Part shown: positions 7,638 through 14,803 of the stretch, piece by piece
How positions within the stretch are numbered: the stretch's first letter is position 1
Layout: every line of letters starts with the position of its first letter
From: JAUWVG01 sp964633715
Lineage (GTDB): Bacteria; Acidobacteriota; Aminicenantia; Aminicenantales; Aminicenantaceae
Direction: 5' to 3'
NCBI GenBank assembly: GCA_964633715.1
Contig: CAZWHQ010000064.1
Coordinates: 1-18,013 of the forward strand
DNA: 18,013 nt
Position numbers and translations under genes: made by a program
Notes under the pieces: model-generated
The model's database searches: none
Told to the model about the DNA's origin: nothing
The model's input: only the letters and a program-made list of their open reading frames with translations

Positions 7638-8298
7638 CGATTTTGTAACCCTGACCGCGGACGGTCTTTATCAACTTGACATCGGAATCTTTGTCTATTT
7701 TTTCCCTTAAGTGATTGATGTACACATTGATCAGGTTGCTCGTGCCGTCGTAGTTTCTGTCCCAGACATGATCGATGATCTTGGACTGTGACAAAATAAT
7801 CCCCTTGTTTCTCATGAGATATTCCAGAAGAGCATACTCCTTGCCGGAAAGGGTAATGGGTGTTCCGGCCCGCCGGACAATGCGGCGTAAGGGATCGAGC
7901 TCGAGATCCGCAACTTTTAAGATGCCTGTCTTGTAATCCTGGCTTCTTCGTAAAAGGGCGCGGATGCGGGCCAGCAGTTCTTCAAATGAAAACGGTTTGG
8001 TTAGATAGTCGTCCGCTCCCCCGGAAAGGCCCATAACCTTATCTTCAAGGGAGTCCTTGGCTGTCAGCATAAGAATGGGTGTCAGAACGCTGTTTTCTCT
8101 CAGTTCATTACAGATAGCGAAACCGTCCTTTCCCGGCAGCATAATGTCGAGGATGATGACATCATAGGGATGAACCTGCGCTTCATAGGCGCCGTCTTCT
8201 CCATCCCGGCAAACATCAACCGCATACTGCTCCTCCCTCAATCCTTTCTGCAGGAAGGCCGCCACTTTTTTGTCGTCTTCGATTACCAGGATTCTCAT
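7627..8298 (-). CDS. OmpR/PhoB-family response regulator
   Basis: A 223-residue regulator, typical length. The receiver has E7/D8/D9, phosphosite D51 (LDIMLPG), T79 and K101. A winged-helix DNA-binding domain spans about 126-221, with the recognition helix near 187-202 (SNLINVYINHLREK) and the C-terminal hairpin VRGQGYKI. It acts as a transcription factor when phosphorylated by the kinase encoded just downstream. It follows the barrel-protein gene by 47 nt on the same strand. The Shine-Dalgarno is weak (AAAGAC), so translation may rely on the upstream gene. Target promoters are not identifiable here, although the operon's own promoter is a candidate. Confidence 0.95.
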   Translation of the reverse strand: MRILVIEDDKKVAAFLQKGLREEQYAVDVCRDGEDGAYEAQVHPYDVIILDIMLPGKDGFAICNELRENSVLTPILMLTAKDSLEDKVMGLSGGADDYLTKPFSFEELLARIRALLRRSQDYKTGILKVADLELDPLRRIVRRAGTPITLSGKEYALLEYLMRNKGIILSQSKIIDHVWDRNYDGTSNLINVYINHLREKIDKDSDVKLIKTVRGQGYKIDEN

Positions 8299-8345
8299 GA
8301 TGTCTTTGCTTATTAAAGCGATATTCTTAAGTTTACCTTTTTCTC

Positions 8346-9641
8346 CTAAAAACCACCACCACCACCACGAAAACGAGGCATACCAAACCGAGGATTGACC
8401 ACGTTGGAGTAGACCGAACCAAAGGTGTACCGGATACCTAGGGACAACGAGTATTTGTAATCTGTCTGGAGTTCTTTTCGTGTTAAGAGGACTTCATCAA
8501 GAGTATAATCGCCAATGGGCAGGTTCAACTGGTCACGGATGGCCTCATAGCTTCCTCTTAAGGTGAGCGACAATCCCTTTATAAGGCGCACGCTGACATT
8601 CCCTCGAATCTCTAACCTGTTGTACTTGAAATCGTGAAAGTAGTGAGAGCCTTCGATAGAACCCGAAATATTTCCCCAGGGCTGTCTGAATTCTGTAAGG
8701 AGAGTGAGGTTTTCCTTCCACAAGTTTTCAGTTGTCTTAAAAAAAACGGTTTCTTCGGTGTAGTCGGCGTAATCCCAACCAATTCTGTAAAGAAGTCTGA
8801 TCTGTTTGCGTGTGGATTCCGCATAGGGAAACACACTAAATTCGAGAGCGGGTGTTATACTGTAGAGTCCATCCAAGTTGCTGTATGTCGAAGATTCGGC
8901 TTCCACCCAACCGCCAACTGACCAGTGATTGCCGATACTTTTGACGATCAAGGCCGAAAAATCCTTTTTGTTGGATTTACTGACGATCTTTTCATCACCA
9001 TATTCGTAGGTTCTCTCATCGAAATCTGCGGATAGACCGAATTGCATCTTCATTTTAGGAGTGACTCTGTTTGCCGAGAGGTTCGTATCAAAAGAGCTCG
9101 TTTTCCGGGTGCTTTGTTTATCTAAACGCGCATCTAGATTGACACTGAACACCCATGAATTCCAGGGATCCTCGACCGCCATCGGTTCCAGCCTCTGTCT
9201 AAAATCCAGATTGATAAATTCACATATGGGGGATCCGATGAGAAAGGGAAATATCCCCCTCTCCATGACCTCCACCTGGCCCTTGCGTGTGTCATCCCTT
9301 GTATCGGTGGGATTGGAGGCGTAAACCAGGGAATGTTCGGTACCTGCGAATTCTTCCAATCCTATAAATGTAAAGGTGTATTCTAGCCCGCGGCTTCCTG
9401 TCCCCTGCATTGTTACCAGGACATGGATATCGGCACCCTTCCGGTCCCGGACAAAATTGACATAAGTGATGTTGTCTCTGAAATAATCGCGGTCGCACAT
9501 CATGCAGTCAAGATAGACTTTTGGAGCGATTTTCTTCAACTCTTCGAGTTGGTCAGAGCCATTCTGAGCGAGAATCACTGAGGATGAGCTCACGACTATA
9601 AAGAGCACCAAACCTGCAGTTAGAATTTTCAACGTGTTCAT
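8346..9641 (-). CDS. Secreted CxxC-domain, probable outer-membrane beta-barrel protein
   Basis: A 431-residue protein of unknown function. It has a clear signal peptide (hydrophobic 5-24, likely cleavage around A25). An N-terminal domain (about 38-140) contains CMMC at 46-49 followed by an acidic/aromatic stretch and the segment FVRDRKGADIHVLVT. From about 160 on, alternating polar/aromatic strands of 8-12 residues repeat to the end, as in an outer-membrane barrel, closing with VVNPRFG and a run of glycines ending in Phe. I recall similar uncharacterised proteins (xDCxxCDxDYxR, VRDxxxADVHVLxT) in Bacteroidota and related phyla; this is memory, not a search. AAGGAG precedes the ATG. It is first in an apparent operon with the regulator and kinase, so it may be the envelope component they sense or control. 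Confidence 0.85.
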   Translation of the reverse strand: MNTLKILTAGLVLFIVVSSSSVILAQNGSDQLEELKKIAPKVYLDCMMCDRDYFRDNITYVNFVRDRKGADIHVLVTMQGTGSRGLEYTFTFIGLEEFAGTEHSLVYASNPTDTRDDTRKGQVEVMERGIFPFLIGSPICEFINLDFRQRLEPMAVEDPWNSWVFSVNLDARLDKQSTRKTSSFDTNLSANRVTPKMKMQFGLSADFDERTYEYGDEKIVSKSNKKDFSALIVKSIGNHWSVGGWVEAESSTYSNLDGLYSITPALEFSVFPYAESTRKQIRLLYRIGWDYADYTEETVFFKTTENLWKENLTLLTEFRQPWGNISGSIEGSHYFHDFKYNRLEIRGNVSVRLIKGLSLTLRGSYEAIRDQLNLPIGDYTLDEVLLTRKELQTDYKYSLSLGIRYTFGSVYSNVVNPRFGMPRFRGGGGGF

Positions 9642-9685
9642 TCAAATCTCCTTCTAATAGAGTAATAATGATATAAAGACACCGC

Positions 9686-9691
9686 ATTATA
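9686..9691 (-). promoter_or_regulatory. Sigma-70 -10 box for the barrel/two-component operon
   Basis: A perfect TATAAT on the minus strand, 45 nt upstream of the ATG at 9641; the predicted start near 9679 gives a leader of about 38 nt. No good -35 is found at 16-18 bp (only TTCAAT at 15 bp or CTTCAA at 16 bp), which would suit a promoter needing an activator such as the OmpR-type regulator of the same operon; that is inference. Confidence 0.5.
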
Positions 9692-9794
9692 ACCGATTTC
9701 GTATTAATTGAAGGTTAAAAAAAGATTAAAAAATATTAATGTTCGATCGAACAGAATCTCGAAATTCCAGGGAAAAATTGGGCGTTTATTTTCG

Positions 9795-9881
9795 CCGGAG
9801 CTGCCAAAGAATTTGTTTTATTCTATTAACCCCCCCCAAACCCCCCTGAACAATCAGGGGGGAGTTTGTAGGCAGCTCCGG
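9795..9881. repeat. Nested palindrome (outer 11-bp and inner 9-bp inverted repeats)
   Basis: The outer arms CCGGAGCTGCC (9795-9805) and GGCAGCTCCGG (9871-9881) are perfect. Inside, CCCCCCTGA (9841-9849) and TCAGGGGGG (9854-9862) form a tight hairpin with a 4-nt ACAA loop. Eight extra C residues (9830-9837) precede the inner stem. It lies eight bases past the 3' end of tRNA-Val. It may terminate tRNA transcription, or be a dispersed palindromic element. No strong T run follows on either strand. Confidence 0.75.
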
Positions 9882-9888
9882 AAAGGAA

Positions 9889-9960
9889 TGGGCGGTACTG
9901 GATTCGAACCAGTGACACCCGGCGTGTAAAACCGGTACTCTGCCGCTGAGCTAACCGCCC
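9889..9960 (-). tRNA. tRNA-Val (anticodon TAC)
   Basis: A complete 72-nt cloverleaf on the minus strand. The acceptor is GGGCGGT / ACCGCCC with discriminator A at 9889. The D arm carries TAGCTCAGCGGCAGAG. The anticodon stem is CCGGT/GCCGG with loop TTTACAC (anticodon TAC). The T arm is ACTGG TTCGAAT CCAGT. No CCA is encoded. A promoter lies about 40 nt upstream. Confidence 0.96.
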
Positions 9961-9974
9961 TATTCGGGGCCTGG

Positions 9975-9995
9975 CTTCGAAAACTTCGAAAACTT
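9975..9995. repeat. Tandem 9-bp repeat in the tRNA-Val leader
   Basis: CTTCGAAAA occurs twice in a row, followed by CTT. Each unit contains the palindrome TTCGAA. It sits between the promoter and the tRNA 5' end. No function is evident. Confidence 0.6.
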
Positions 9996-10007
9996 TTTGT
10001 GGATAAT

Positions 10008-10036
10008 ATTGTAATCCTCCCCCCAAAATTATTCAA
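10008..10036 (-). promoter_or_regulatory. Sigma-70 promoter for tRNA-Val
   Basis: On the minus strand: -35 TTGAAT (10031-10036), 17-bp spacer, -10 TACAAT (10008-10013). The start is expected near 10001, about 40 nt before the mature tRNA. Confidence 0.55.
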
Positions 10037-10075
10037 GTTATTCAGGCCAGGCCTTGATTTCGCCTGTGTTTGAGA

Positions 10076-10105
10076 TTGACATACACGGGGGTCATGTGCT
10101 ACATT
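10076..10105 (+). promoter_or_regulatory. Sigma-70 promoter for the rplU operon
   Basis: A perfect -35 TTGACA (10076-10081), 18-bp spacer, -10 TACATT (10100-10105). The expected start is near 10112, which falls after the upstream in-frame ATG at 10107 and so supports the rplU start at 10146. It is back to back with the tRNA-Val promoter, about 40 bp away. Confidence 0.65.
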
Positions 10106-10145
10106 TATGCTCCAATTATTTTATCTTAAGCGTAAAGGTAGAAAG

Positions 10146-10760
10146 ATGTTTGCAGTTATTAAAACCGGTGGAAAACAGTATAAAGTTCAACAGGGAGACG
10201 TTCTTCAGGTTGAAAAACTCGGTCTAGAGAAGGAAAAGACCATAACTTTTGATGAAGTCCTTCTTGTCGAGGATGGGAAAAAAACTCTGATAGGCACACC
10301 TTTTGTTGAAAAGGCAAAGGTTTACGCTGTTGTAATCGAAAATTTTAAAGATGACAAAGTCATCATCTTTAAGAAAAAAAGACGAAAACAGTATAAAAAG
10401 ATGCAAGGCCACCGCCAGGAATTATCGAGGATCAGGATCAAAGATATCACAATGGAAGGCGCAGCTCCGAAAAAAGTCAAACCAGCTGCTCCTGCTAAAA
10501 AGAGAAAGCCTGTAGAAACAAAACCTGCGGTCAAAAAATCTGCCCCCACAAAAGTCACTGCTGCAAAAAAAACAGAGCCAAAGCCAGAAGCCAAAAAACC
10601 AGTCAAAAAAGCTGCTGCTCCTAAGCCCAAAACCACAAAACCCAAAGCTGTAGAGCCTAAAAAAAAGGCAGCCTCCAAACCAAAAGCGGCTCCAAAAAAA
10701 TCTGCAGCCGCAAAAACCACGGCTCTTTCCAAACCAGTGACAAAGACAAAGGAGAAATGA
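10146..10760 (+). CDS. rplU: 50S ribosomal protein L21 with long basic C-terminal tail
   Basis: L21 is a 23S rRNA-binding protein of the large subunit. Residues 1-104 are the normal L21 core (MFAVIKTGGKQYKV start, KKKRRKQYKKMQGHRQ near 77-92, and the IRIKDI end). The usual protein stops here at about 103 residues. This one continues for 100 more residues (105-204) made almost wholly of Lys, Ala, Pro, Thr and Glu, resembling a histone H1-like tail. I chose the ATG at 10146 (204 residues) because the L21 family begins there, AAAGGTAGAAAG precedes it, and the predicted transcript starts after the alternative ATG at 10107. It is the first gene of the L21-L27-Obg operon; the tail is in frame and ends 1 nt before rpmA. 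Confidence 0.96.
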   Translation: MFAVIKTGGKQYKVQQGDVLQVEKLGLEKEKTITFDEVLLVEDGKKTLIGTPFVEKAKVYAVVIENFKDDKVIIFKKKRRKQYKKMQGHRQELSRIRIKDITMEGAAPKKVKPAAPAKKRKPVETKPAVKKSAPTKVTAAKKTEPKPEAKKPVKKAAAPKPKTTKPKAVEPKKKAASKPKAAPKKSAAAKTTALSKPVTKTKEK

Positions 10761-10761
10761 G

Positions 10762-11016
10762 ATGGCCCATAAAAAATCAGGTGGAAGTGCAAAGAACGGC
10801 AGAGACAGTCGCTCTAAGAGACTTGGTGTGAAACGGACAAGCGGCCAGCTCGTGACCGCCGGTTCTATTATTGTCCGACAGAGAGGCACCCCATTTAAAC
10901 CGGGAGTGAATGTCGGAAGAGGCAACGACGATACCCTGTTTGCCAAAATCGATGGCGAAGTTAAGTTCGAAACAAAAGGAAAAGGGCAAAAAATCGTCTC
11001 TGTTTTTTCTGCTTAG
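10762..11016 (+). CDS. rpmA: 50S ribosomal protein L27
   Basis: An 84-residue protein of normal length. It begins MAHKKSGGSAKNGRDS, the N-terminal tail that reaches the peptidyl-transferase centre, without the cleaved extension found in Firmicutes. The family core follows (RLGVKR, RQRGTPFKPGVNVGRGNDDTLFA, VKFETKGKG). The ATG is 1 nt after the rplU stop, with GGAG inside the end of rplU, so the two are coupled. L27 almost always follows L21 and precedes obgE, as here. Confidence 0.98.
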   Translation: MAHKKSGGSAKNGRDSRSKRLGVKRTSGQLVTAGSIIVRQRGTPFKPGVNVGRGNDDTLFAKIDGEVKFETKGKGQKIVSVFSA

Positions 11017-11037
11017 GAGGGTTGCTCTTTTCTAGAT

Positions 11038-12054
11038 ATGTTTGTTGACCAGGTCAAAGTGACCATCAGTGCCGGAAGGGGCGGCAATGGGTGCTTAAGT
11101 TTCAGGAGAGAAAGAGGTGTTCCTAAAGGTGGTCCGGACGGCGGCCGCGGCGGCGATGGGGGTGATATTCTTTTCAGTTCAAAAGAAGGCCTGACTACTC
11201 TTGCCTTTTTCCGTTTCCATCCCATTAACAAAGCAAAAAAAGGTTCTCATGGTGAGGGAGGAAAACGCCAGGGGAAGAGGGGGGAAGACCTCATTTTAAA
11301 AGTTCCGGTAGGGACGATTGTCAGAGAAGGTGATCCAGGACGGATTCTTTTTGATTTTACGGACCCTGGACAGATATATCTTGCCGCTAAGGGTGGCCGG
11401 GGCGGAAAAGGAAATGCTTCTTATGCCACATCAACACACCAGGCTCCCCGGACACGTCAGGAAGGCCAGCCAGGGGAAGAAAAAGAACTTGTACTTGAAC
11501 TCAAACTTATCGCAGATGCCGGGCTCGTGGGCTTCCCCAATGCAGGTAAATCTACACTGATTTCTCAAGTGTCTGCAGCCAAACCAATTATTGCCGATTA
11601 TCCTTTCACAACACTTGTTCCTAACCTCGGAGTTGTGGATCTGGGGGAGTTTAAGAGTTTTGTTCTGGCAGATATTCCAGGTTTAATCTCTGGAGCCCAT
11701 AGGGGACATGGATTGGGAACCAGATTTCTCAAACATGTCGAAAGAACAAAAATCTTGGTCCATGTCATTGATGTCTCTCCCTTCACAGAAAGAGATCCTG
11801 TAGAAGACTTCTATACTGTGCTGAAAGAACTGGAGTCTTTTAATCCCCAGCTTTGTGACAGAGCTCAGATCATTGTGGCTAATAAAATCGATCTTCTTGG
11901 AAAAAAAAGTGACCGACTGGATAAAGTAGAGAAAATGGCTCAAAAAGAACATCTTCCGTTTTATCCCATTTCTGCTTTAAAAAAAGAAGGATTAAAAAAC
12001 TTCATTTATGGAATTGAGAGGATCCTAAGTAGAACCGGTTCAGATGAAAAGTGA
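11038..12054 (+). CDS. obgE: GTPase Obg/CgtA
   Basis: A 338-residue ribosome-associated GTPase acting in late 50S assembly and stress control. The glycine-rich Obg fold is residues 1-158 (many GG pairs, for example RGGNG, GGPDGGRGGDGG, GGRGGKGNASYAT). The G domain shows G1 GFPNAGKST (165-173), G2 threonines at 191-192, G3 DIPG (212-215), G4 NKID (282-285) and G5 SAL (312-314). The C-terminal OCT domain seen in Firmicutes is absent, as in many Gram-negative homologues. The family start MFVDQVKV fixes the ATG at 11038. The best Shine-Dalgarno (AGGAGG at 11015-11020) overlaps the rpmA stop and is 17 nt away, unusually far. Confidence 0.97.
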   Translation: MFVDQVKVTISAGRGGNGCLSFRRERGVPKGGPDGGRGGDGGDILFSSKEGLTTLAFFRFHPINKAKKGSHGEGGKRQGKRGEDLILKVPVGTIVREGDPGRILFDFTDPGQIYLAAKGGRGGKGNASYATSTHQAPRTRQEGQPGEEKELVLELKLIADAGLVGFPNAGKSTLISQVSAAKPIIADYPFTTLVPNLGVVDLGEFKSFVLADIPGLISGAHRGHGLGTRFLKHVERTKILVHVIDVSPFTERDPVEDFYTVLKELESFNPQLCDRAQIIVANKIDLLGKKSDRLDKVEKMAQKEHLPFYPISALKKEGLKNFIYGIERILSRTGSDEK

Positions 12055-12057
12055 AAT

Positions 12058-12729
12058 ATGAATAAACATTCATTGGATCAGGAAAAAATAGGACTTTTTG
12101 GAGGCACATTTAATCCCATCCATTCTGGCCATATCAAAGCGGCAGGCGTCACCCAAAGAATCTTTGCGTTTAATAAGATTCTCTTCATTCCGTCTTTTAT
12201 CCCCCCGCATAAAGAATCAGAGTCGGTCGTTTCTCCCCATCACAGGCTCAAGATGGTCGAGATGGCGGTTGAGGACACTCCTGGTTTTATTGCGTCTCCC
12301 ATTGAAATCGAGGAGAAGGGGACATCTTACTCCATTCTGACGCTTCAAAAAATAAGAACGATCTACCGGGATGCCCAGTTCTTTTTTATCCTTGGTGTAG
12401 ATGCGTTCCTGGAAATCGATACCTGGAAAAACCATGAACGTGTCCTCGAGCAGTGCAAATTTGTGGTCATTAGCCGAAAAGGTTACCACCTTGAGGATGC
12501 AAAAAGTGTTTTAGATAGAAAATATGCTTCCAAGATGTTTGACCTTTCCGGGATGGAAAAAATTAAAAAACACCTAGTCCTTTCCTATAAAATATTTCTT
12601 CTTCCATTTGATGCACTGGATGTTGCGTCTACAGAAATTCGGGAGAGGCTGCGCCGAAACCAATCCGTTGCCCATATGATTCCTAAACCAGTGGCAAACT
12701 ATATTTTCGAAAATAATCTCTATCAGTGA
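12058..12729 (+). CDS. nadD: Nicotinate-nucleotide adenylyltransferase NadD
   Basis: A 223-residue cytosolic enzyme joining ATP and nicotinate mononucleotide to make deamido-NAD. The nucleotidyltransferase signature GLFGGTFNPIHSGH (12-25) includes the HxGH catalytic pair H22/H25. The middle segment IPSFIPPHK and the C-terminal STEIR motif (191-195) are those of NadD. It starts 3 nt after obgE and ends against rsfS. Its product is the substrate of the NAD synthetase encoded at 16319-17131, so two successive NAD steps lie in this window. In many bacteria proB lies between obgE and nadD; it is absent here. Confidence 0.95.
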   Translation: MNKHSLDQEKIGLFGGTFNPIHSGHIKAAGVTQRIFAFNKILFIPSFIPPHKESESVVSPHHRLKMVEMAVEDTPGFIASPIEIEEKGTSYSILTLQKIRTIYRDAQFFFILGVDAFLEIDTWKNHERVLEQCKFVVISRKGYHLEDAKSVLDRKYASKMFDLSGMEKIKKHLVLSYKIFLLPFDALDVASTEIRERLRRNQSVAHMIPKPVANYIFENNLYQ

Positions 12730-12734
12730 GGAAA

Positions 12735-13121
12735 ATGAATACGACCATTCCAAAAAAAATTACAAAAGACAATCTTCCAAAAGGTGTTAAAATTGCTGTC
12801 CAAGTGAGCCAAGATAGAAAAGGTGAGGATATTGTTGTCCTTGATTTGAGTGAAAAATCGTCTTTCACCGATATTTTTGTTATTTTACACGGCAATTCAA
12901 CCCGGCAAAATATAGCCATCTATGAAAACATCGAGATGGAGTTAAAAAAGGCCAACATTTATCCTCTAAGTCGAGAGGGACTGGAAAATGCAGAGTGGAT
13001 TCTAATGGATTATGGATATTTTATCATTCATGTCTTTTCTAAAAAAGCTCGGGAGTACTATTCTCTTGAAAATTTGTGGATTGATGCCCCCAAGTTGACA
13101 TACACAGATAAGAGTCAATAA
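12735..13121 (+). CDS. rsfS: Ribosome silencing factor RsfS
   Basis: A 128-residue protein of the RsfS/Iojap family, which binds L14 and blocks subunit joining when nutrients are scarce. The signatures seen are the domain start AVQVSQDRKGEDIVVLDLSE, STRQN (55-59), EGLENAEWILMDYG (81-94) followed by FIIHVF, and YYSLENLW (108-115). I chose the ATG at 12735, just after GAGG (3 nt spacing, rather close). A GTG at 12726 would add three residues and overlap nadD by 4 nt but has no ribosome site. Pairing with nadD is the usual arrangement. Confidence 0.93.
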   Translation: MNTTIPKKITKDNLPKGVKIAVQVSQDRKGEDIVVLDLSEKSSFTDIFVILHGNSTRQNIAIYENIEMELKKANIYPLSREGLENAEWILMDYGYFIIHVFSKKAREYYSLENLWIDAPKLTYTDKSQ

Positions 13122-13139
13122 CAACCTTTAAAAAAGTTG

Positions 13140-13168
13140 TTGACATTTTGCTTCGTAACCCTTATTTT
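13140..13168 (+). promoter_or_regulatory. Sigma-70 promoter before rlmH
   Basis: A perfect -35 TTGACA (13140-13145), 17-bp spacer and -10 TATTTT (13163-13168). The expected start is near 13175, a leader of about 55 nt. A small imperfect hairpin (AACAAC/GTTGTT, around 13120-13141) just before it lacks a T run, so the upstream operon may read through. Confidence 0.6.
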
Positions 13169-13229
13169 TTATGAACTATTTTGTGTGTTTTTGTCCTCTA
13201 TCCGGTAATATTGAGTTGGAGATAAATTC

Positions 13230-13697
13230 GTGAAGTTTAAAATCCTGTGGCCGGGACGGACGCGAAACAGTGACATCAAGGCATTACAGGAGGGGCTATT
13301 AAAAAAAATAGTTCACCTAAATAGATGTGAACTGATTGAAACTAAAGAAGCTAGAGGAATAGAAGAGAGGTATGAAAATAAAATATTGGATGTTGAAGCC
13401 AAGGGACTTGAAAAACACTTTAGCAATGATTATATTATCTGCCTCAGTGACAAGGGCAAAGAAATGAGTTCAAAAGAGTTTGCACGATTCTTAGAAAAAT
13501 TGACGTCCCACTCTTCACGTGCCGCCACTTTTGTTGTTGGCGGTTTTCTTGGATTAGACAAACGGATCATTCAAAAGGCTGATTTTCTTCTTGCTCTATC
13601 AAAAATGACATTTTCTCATGAGTTCATTCGTCTTTTTCTCTTAGAGCAGATATATCGCTCTCTAACTATTTTGAAAGGACAAAACTATGCCAAGTAA
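13230..13697 (+). CDS. rlmH: 23S rRNA pseudouridine-1915 N3-methyltransferase RlmH
   Basis: A 155-residue SPOUT-fold methyltransferase of usual length. It uses S-adenosylmethionine to methylate pseudouridine 1915 in helix 69. Visible family elements are the N-terminal strand MKFKILWPGRTR, CLSDKGKEMSSKEFA (71-85), FVVGGFLGL (101-109, SAM-binding knot), LSKMTFSHE (123-131) and LLEQIYRSLTILKG. The last residues are QNYAK, where the family normally ends in a PYH-K/R type tail, so the His near the C-terminus is missing. The start is GTG at 13230 with GGAG 9 nt upstream. Confidence 0.93.
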   Translation: MKFKILWPGRTRNSDIKALQEGLLKKIVHLNRCELIETKEARGIEERYENKILDVEAKGLEKHFSNDYIICLSDKGKEMSSKEFARFLEKLTSHSSRAATFVVGGFLGLDKRIIQKADFLLALSKMTFSHEFIRLFLLEQIYRSLTILKGQNYAK

Positions 13698-13706
13698 GGG
13701 GGACTC

Positions 13707-14063
13707 TTGAATATAAAAAACAAAGAACGGTTCGAAAAATTGCTGTTGGATAAAAAGAAAGAGAACAATCAGAAATTGACTGATTTTGTTCGCGAAAGTC
13801 AAACGGTTGTTGAATCCGGTGTGACTCAAGATGAAGGAGACAAAGCAGAAAGCTCCTATACTAAGGAATTTCTTCTCAGCCTCTCAGATTCTGAAAGAAA
13901 GCAGATACAGTTGATCGATGAATCCCTTCAGAGAATAAAAGAAAACACGTACGGCAAGTGCCAGATGTGTGGGAAGAACGTTGGGATGAAAAGGTTGGCT
14001 GTTGTGCCATGGGCCCCCTACTGTATTCACTGCCAGGAGAAAGCCGAGGAAGAGTCTTCTTGA
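13707..14063 (+). CDS. DksA/TraR-family zinc-finger regulator
   Basis: A 118-residue protein. An N-terminal coiled-coil region (about 3-80) carries the acidic tip DEGDKA (42-47), which keeps the DxxDxA pattern that E. coli DksA uses in the RNA polymerase secondary channel. A zinc finger follows: C85, C88, C106 and C109 (CQMC ... CIHC). By family it binds RNA polymerase and tunes transcription, possibly with ppGpp. It is shorter than E. coli DksA (151), so a DksA-like or TraR-like label is safer than dksA. The start is TTG at 13707, supported by AAGGGGG 6-7 nt upstream; no ATG is available. It begins 9 nt after rlmH, in one operon. Confidence 0.88.
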   Translation: MNIKNKERFEKLLLDKKKENNQKLTDFVRESQTVVESGVTQDEGDKAESSYTKEFLLSLSDSERKQIQLIDESLQRIKENTYGKCQMCGKNVGMKRLAVVPWAPYCIHCQEKAEEESS

Positions 14064-14803
14064 TATCTTCTTTCCGGAAACAGATTTCAACATATCTTAA
14101 ATACGCAGAATTACTCTTTTTTCCTTCATCTTGTAAGCTCTGTCTAGAGCCTCTCGAAGCTAATGATGATCGCGTTGTCTGCCGGACTTGTTTCGAGTCT
14201 TTAAGACACCGGAGTTCTTCATTCTGTATCAGCTGCGGGCGTTTCTTCCAGGATTCGGCCGAACCGCGCCCGTGTGTTCGGTGCCTTGAGAAAAAACCCA
14301 GTTTTTCGCTGCACCGTTCCTGTGGCCAATACACGGGAAAACTGAAGGATTATATCCTTCTGTACAAATATCGAGGATATAAAATTCTGGGGAAAGACCT
14401 GGCGCAGTTCATGCTCCAAACCCTGGGAAAATCAGAGGAGATTTGGTGGGGAGTTGATGCTGTGGTTCCTGTTCCCCTGCATCCCAAGAGAAAAAGGCAC
14501 AGAGGATTTAACCAGTCGTTTTTTCTGGCGAAGATAATAGCGCAAGAGAAAAACAAAGCTCTAATCACACGCTGTCTTGTCAAGGCCGAAAATAGACCGC
14601 CCCAAACTTTAGTCGAAGCTCAAGAGAGGGGGAAAAACATCAAGGATGCATTTGCTGTAAAGAAGGGTAAGGATATTAAGGACAAGATTATCCTCCTTGT
14701 CGATGACGTCTTTACAACCGGAGCAACGGTTGAAGAGTGTTGCAGAACGCTTCTTCGAGCCGGAGCTAAGGAAGTGAGGGTTATCACTCTTGCTCAAGCA
14801 TAA
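14060..14803 (+). CDS. ComF-family phosphoribosyltransferase-like protein
   Basis: About 247 residues. Two zinc-binding pairs of CxxC come first: C25/C28 with C41/C44, and C56/C59 with C72/C75. The phosphoribosyltransferase fold follows, with VPVPLHPKRKRHRGFNQS (136-153) and the PRPP loop LLVDDVFTTGAT (212-223). The family (ComF/GntX) is linked to DNA uptake in naturally competent bacteria and is widespread with unclear biochemical function. The frame is open back to GTG 13958, but that would lie inside the DksA-like gene. I prefer TTG 14060, which overlaps the upstream stop as TTGA and has GAGG 10 nt before it. The start is the least certain part. It is the last gene of the plus-strand operon. 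Confidence 0.88.
   Translation: MISSFRKQISTYLKYAELLFFPSSCKLCLEPLEANDDRVVCRTCFESLRHRSSSFCISCGRFFQDSAEPRPCVRCLEKKPSFSLHRSCGQYTGKLKDYILLYKYRGYKILGKDLAQFMLQTLGKSEEIWWGVDAVVPVPLHPKRKRHRGFNQSFFLAKIIAQEKNKALITRCLVKAENRPPQTLVEAQERGKNIKDAFAVKKGKDIKDKIILLVDDVFTTGATVEECCRTLLRAGAKEVRVITLAQA

Noticed and set aside
9830..9862. C-rich tract as a CRISPR or G-quadruplex array
   Set aside because: There are only two C tracts and one hairpin, with no repeated spacer-sized units.
9708..10036. Short frames over the tRNA-Val region
   Set aside because: They translate the tRNA gene and palindrome, a common false call.
10107..10145. Upstream ATG for rplU
   Set aside because: It precedes the predicted transcription start and adds 13 residues not found at the L21 N-terminus.
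10322..10946. Long minus-strand frames opposite rplU and rpmA
   Set aside because: They mirror the low-complexity Lys/Ala tail and have Phe/Gly/Leu-rich shadows without start signals or domain sense.
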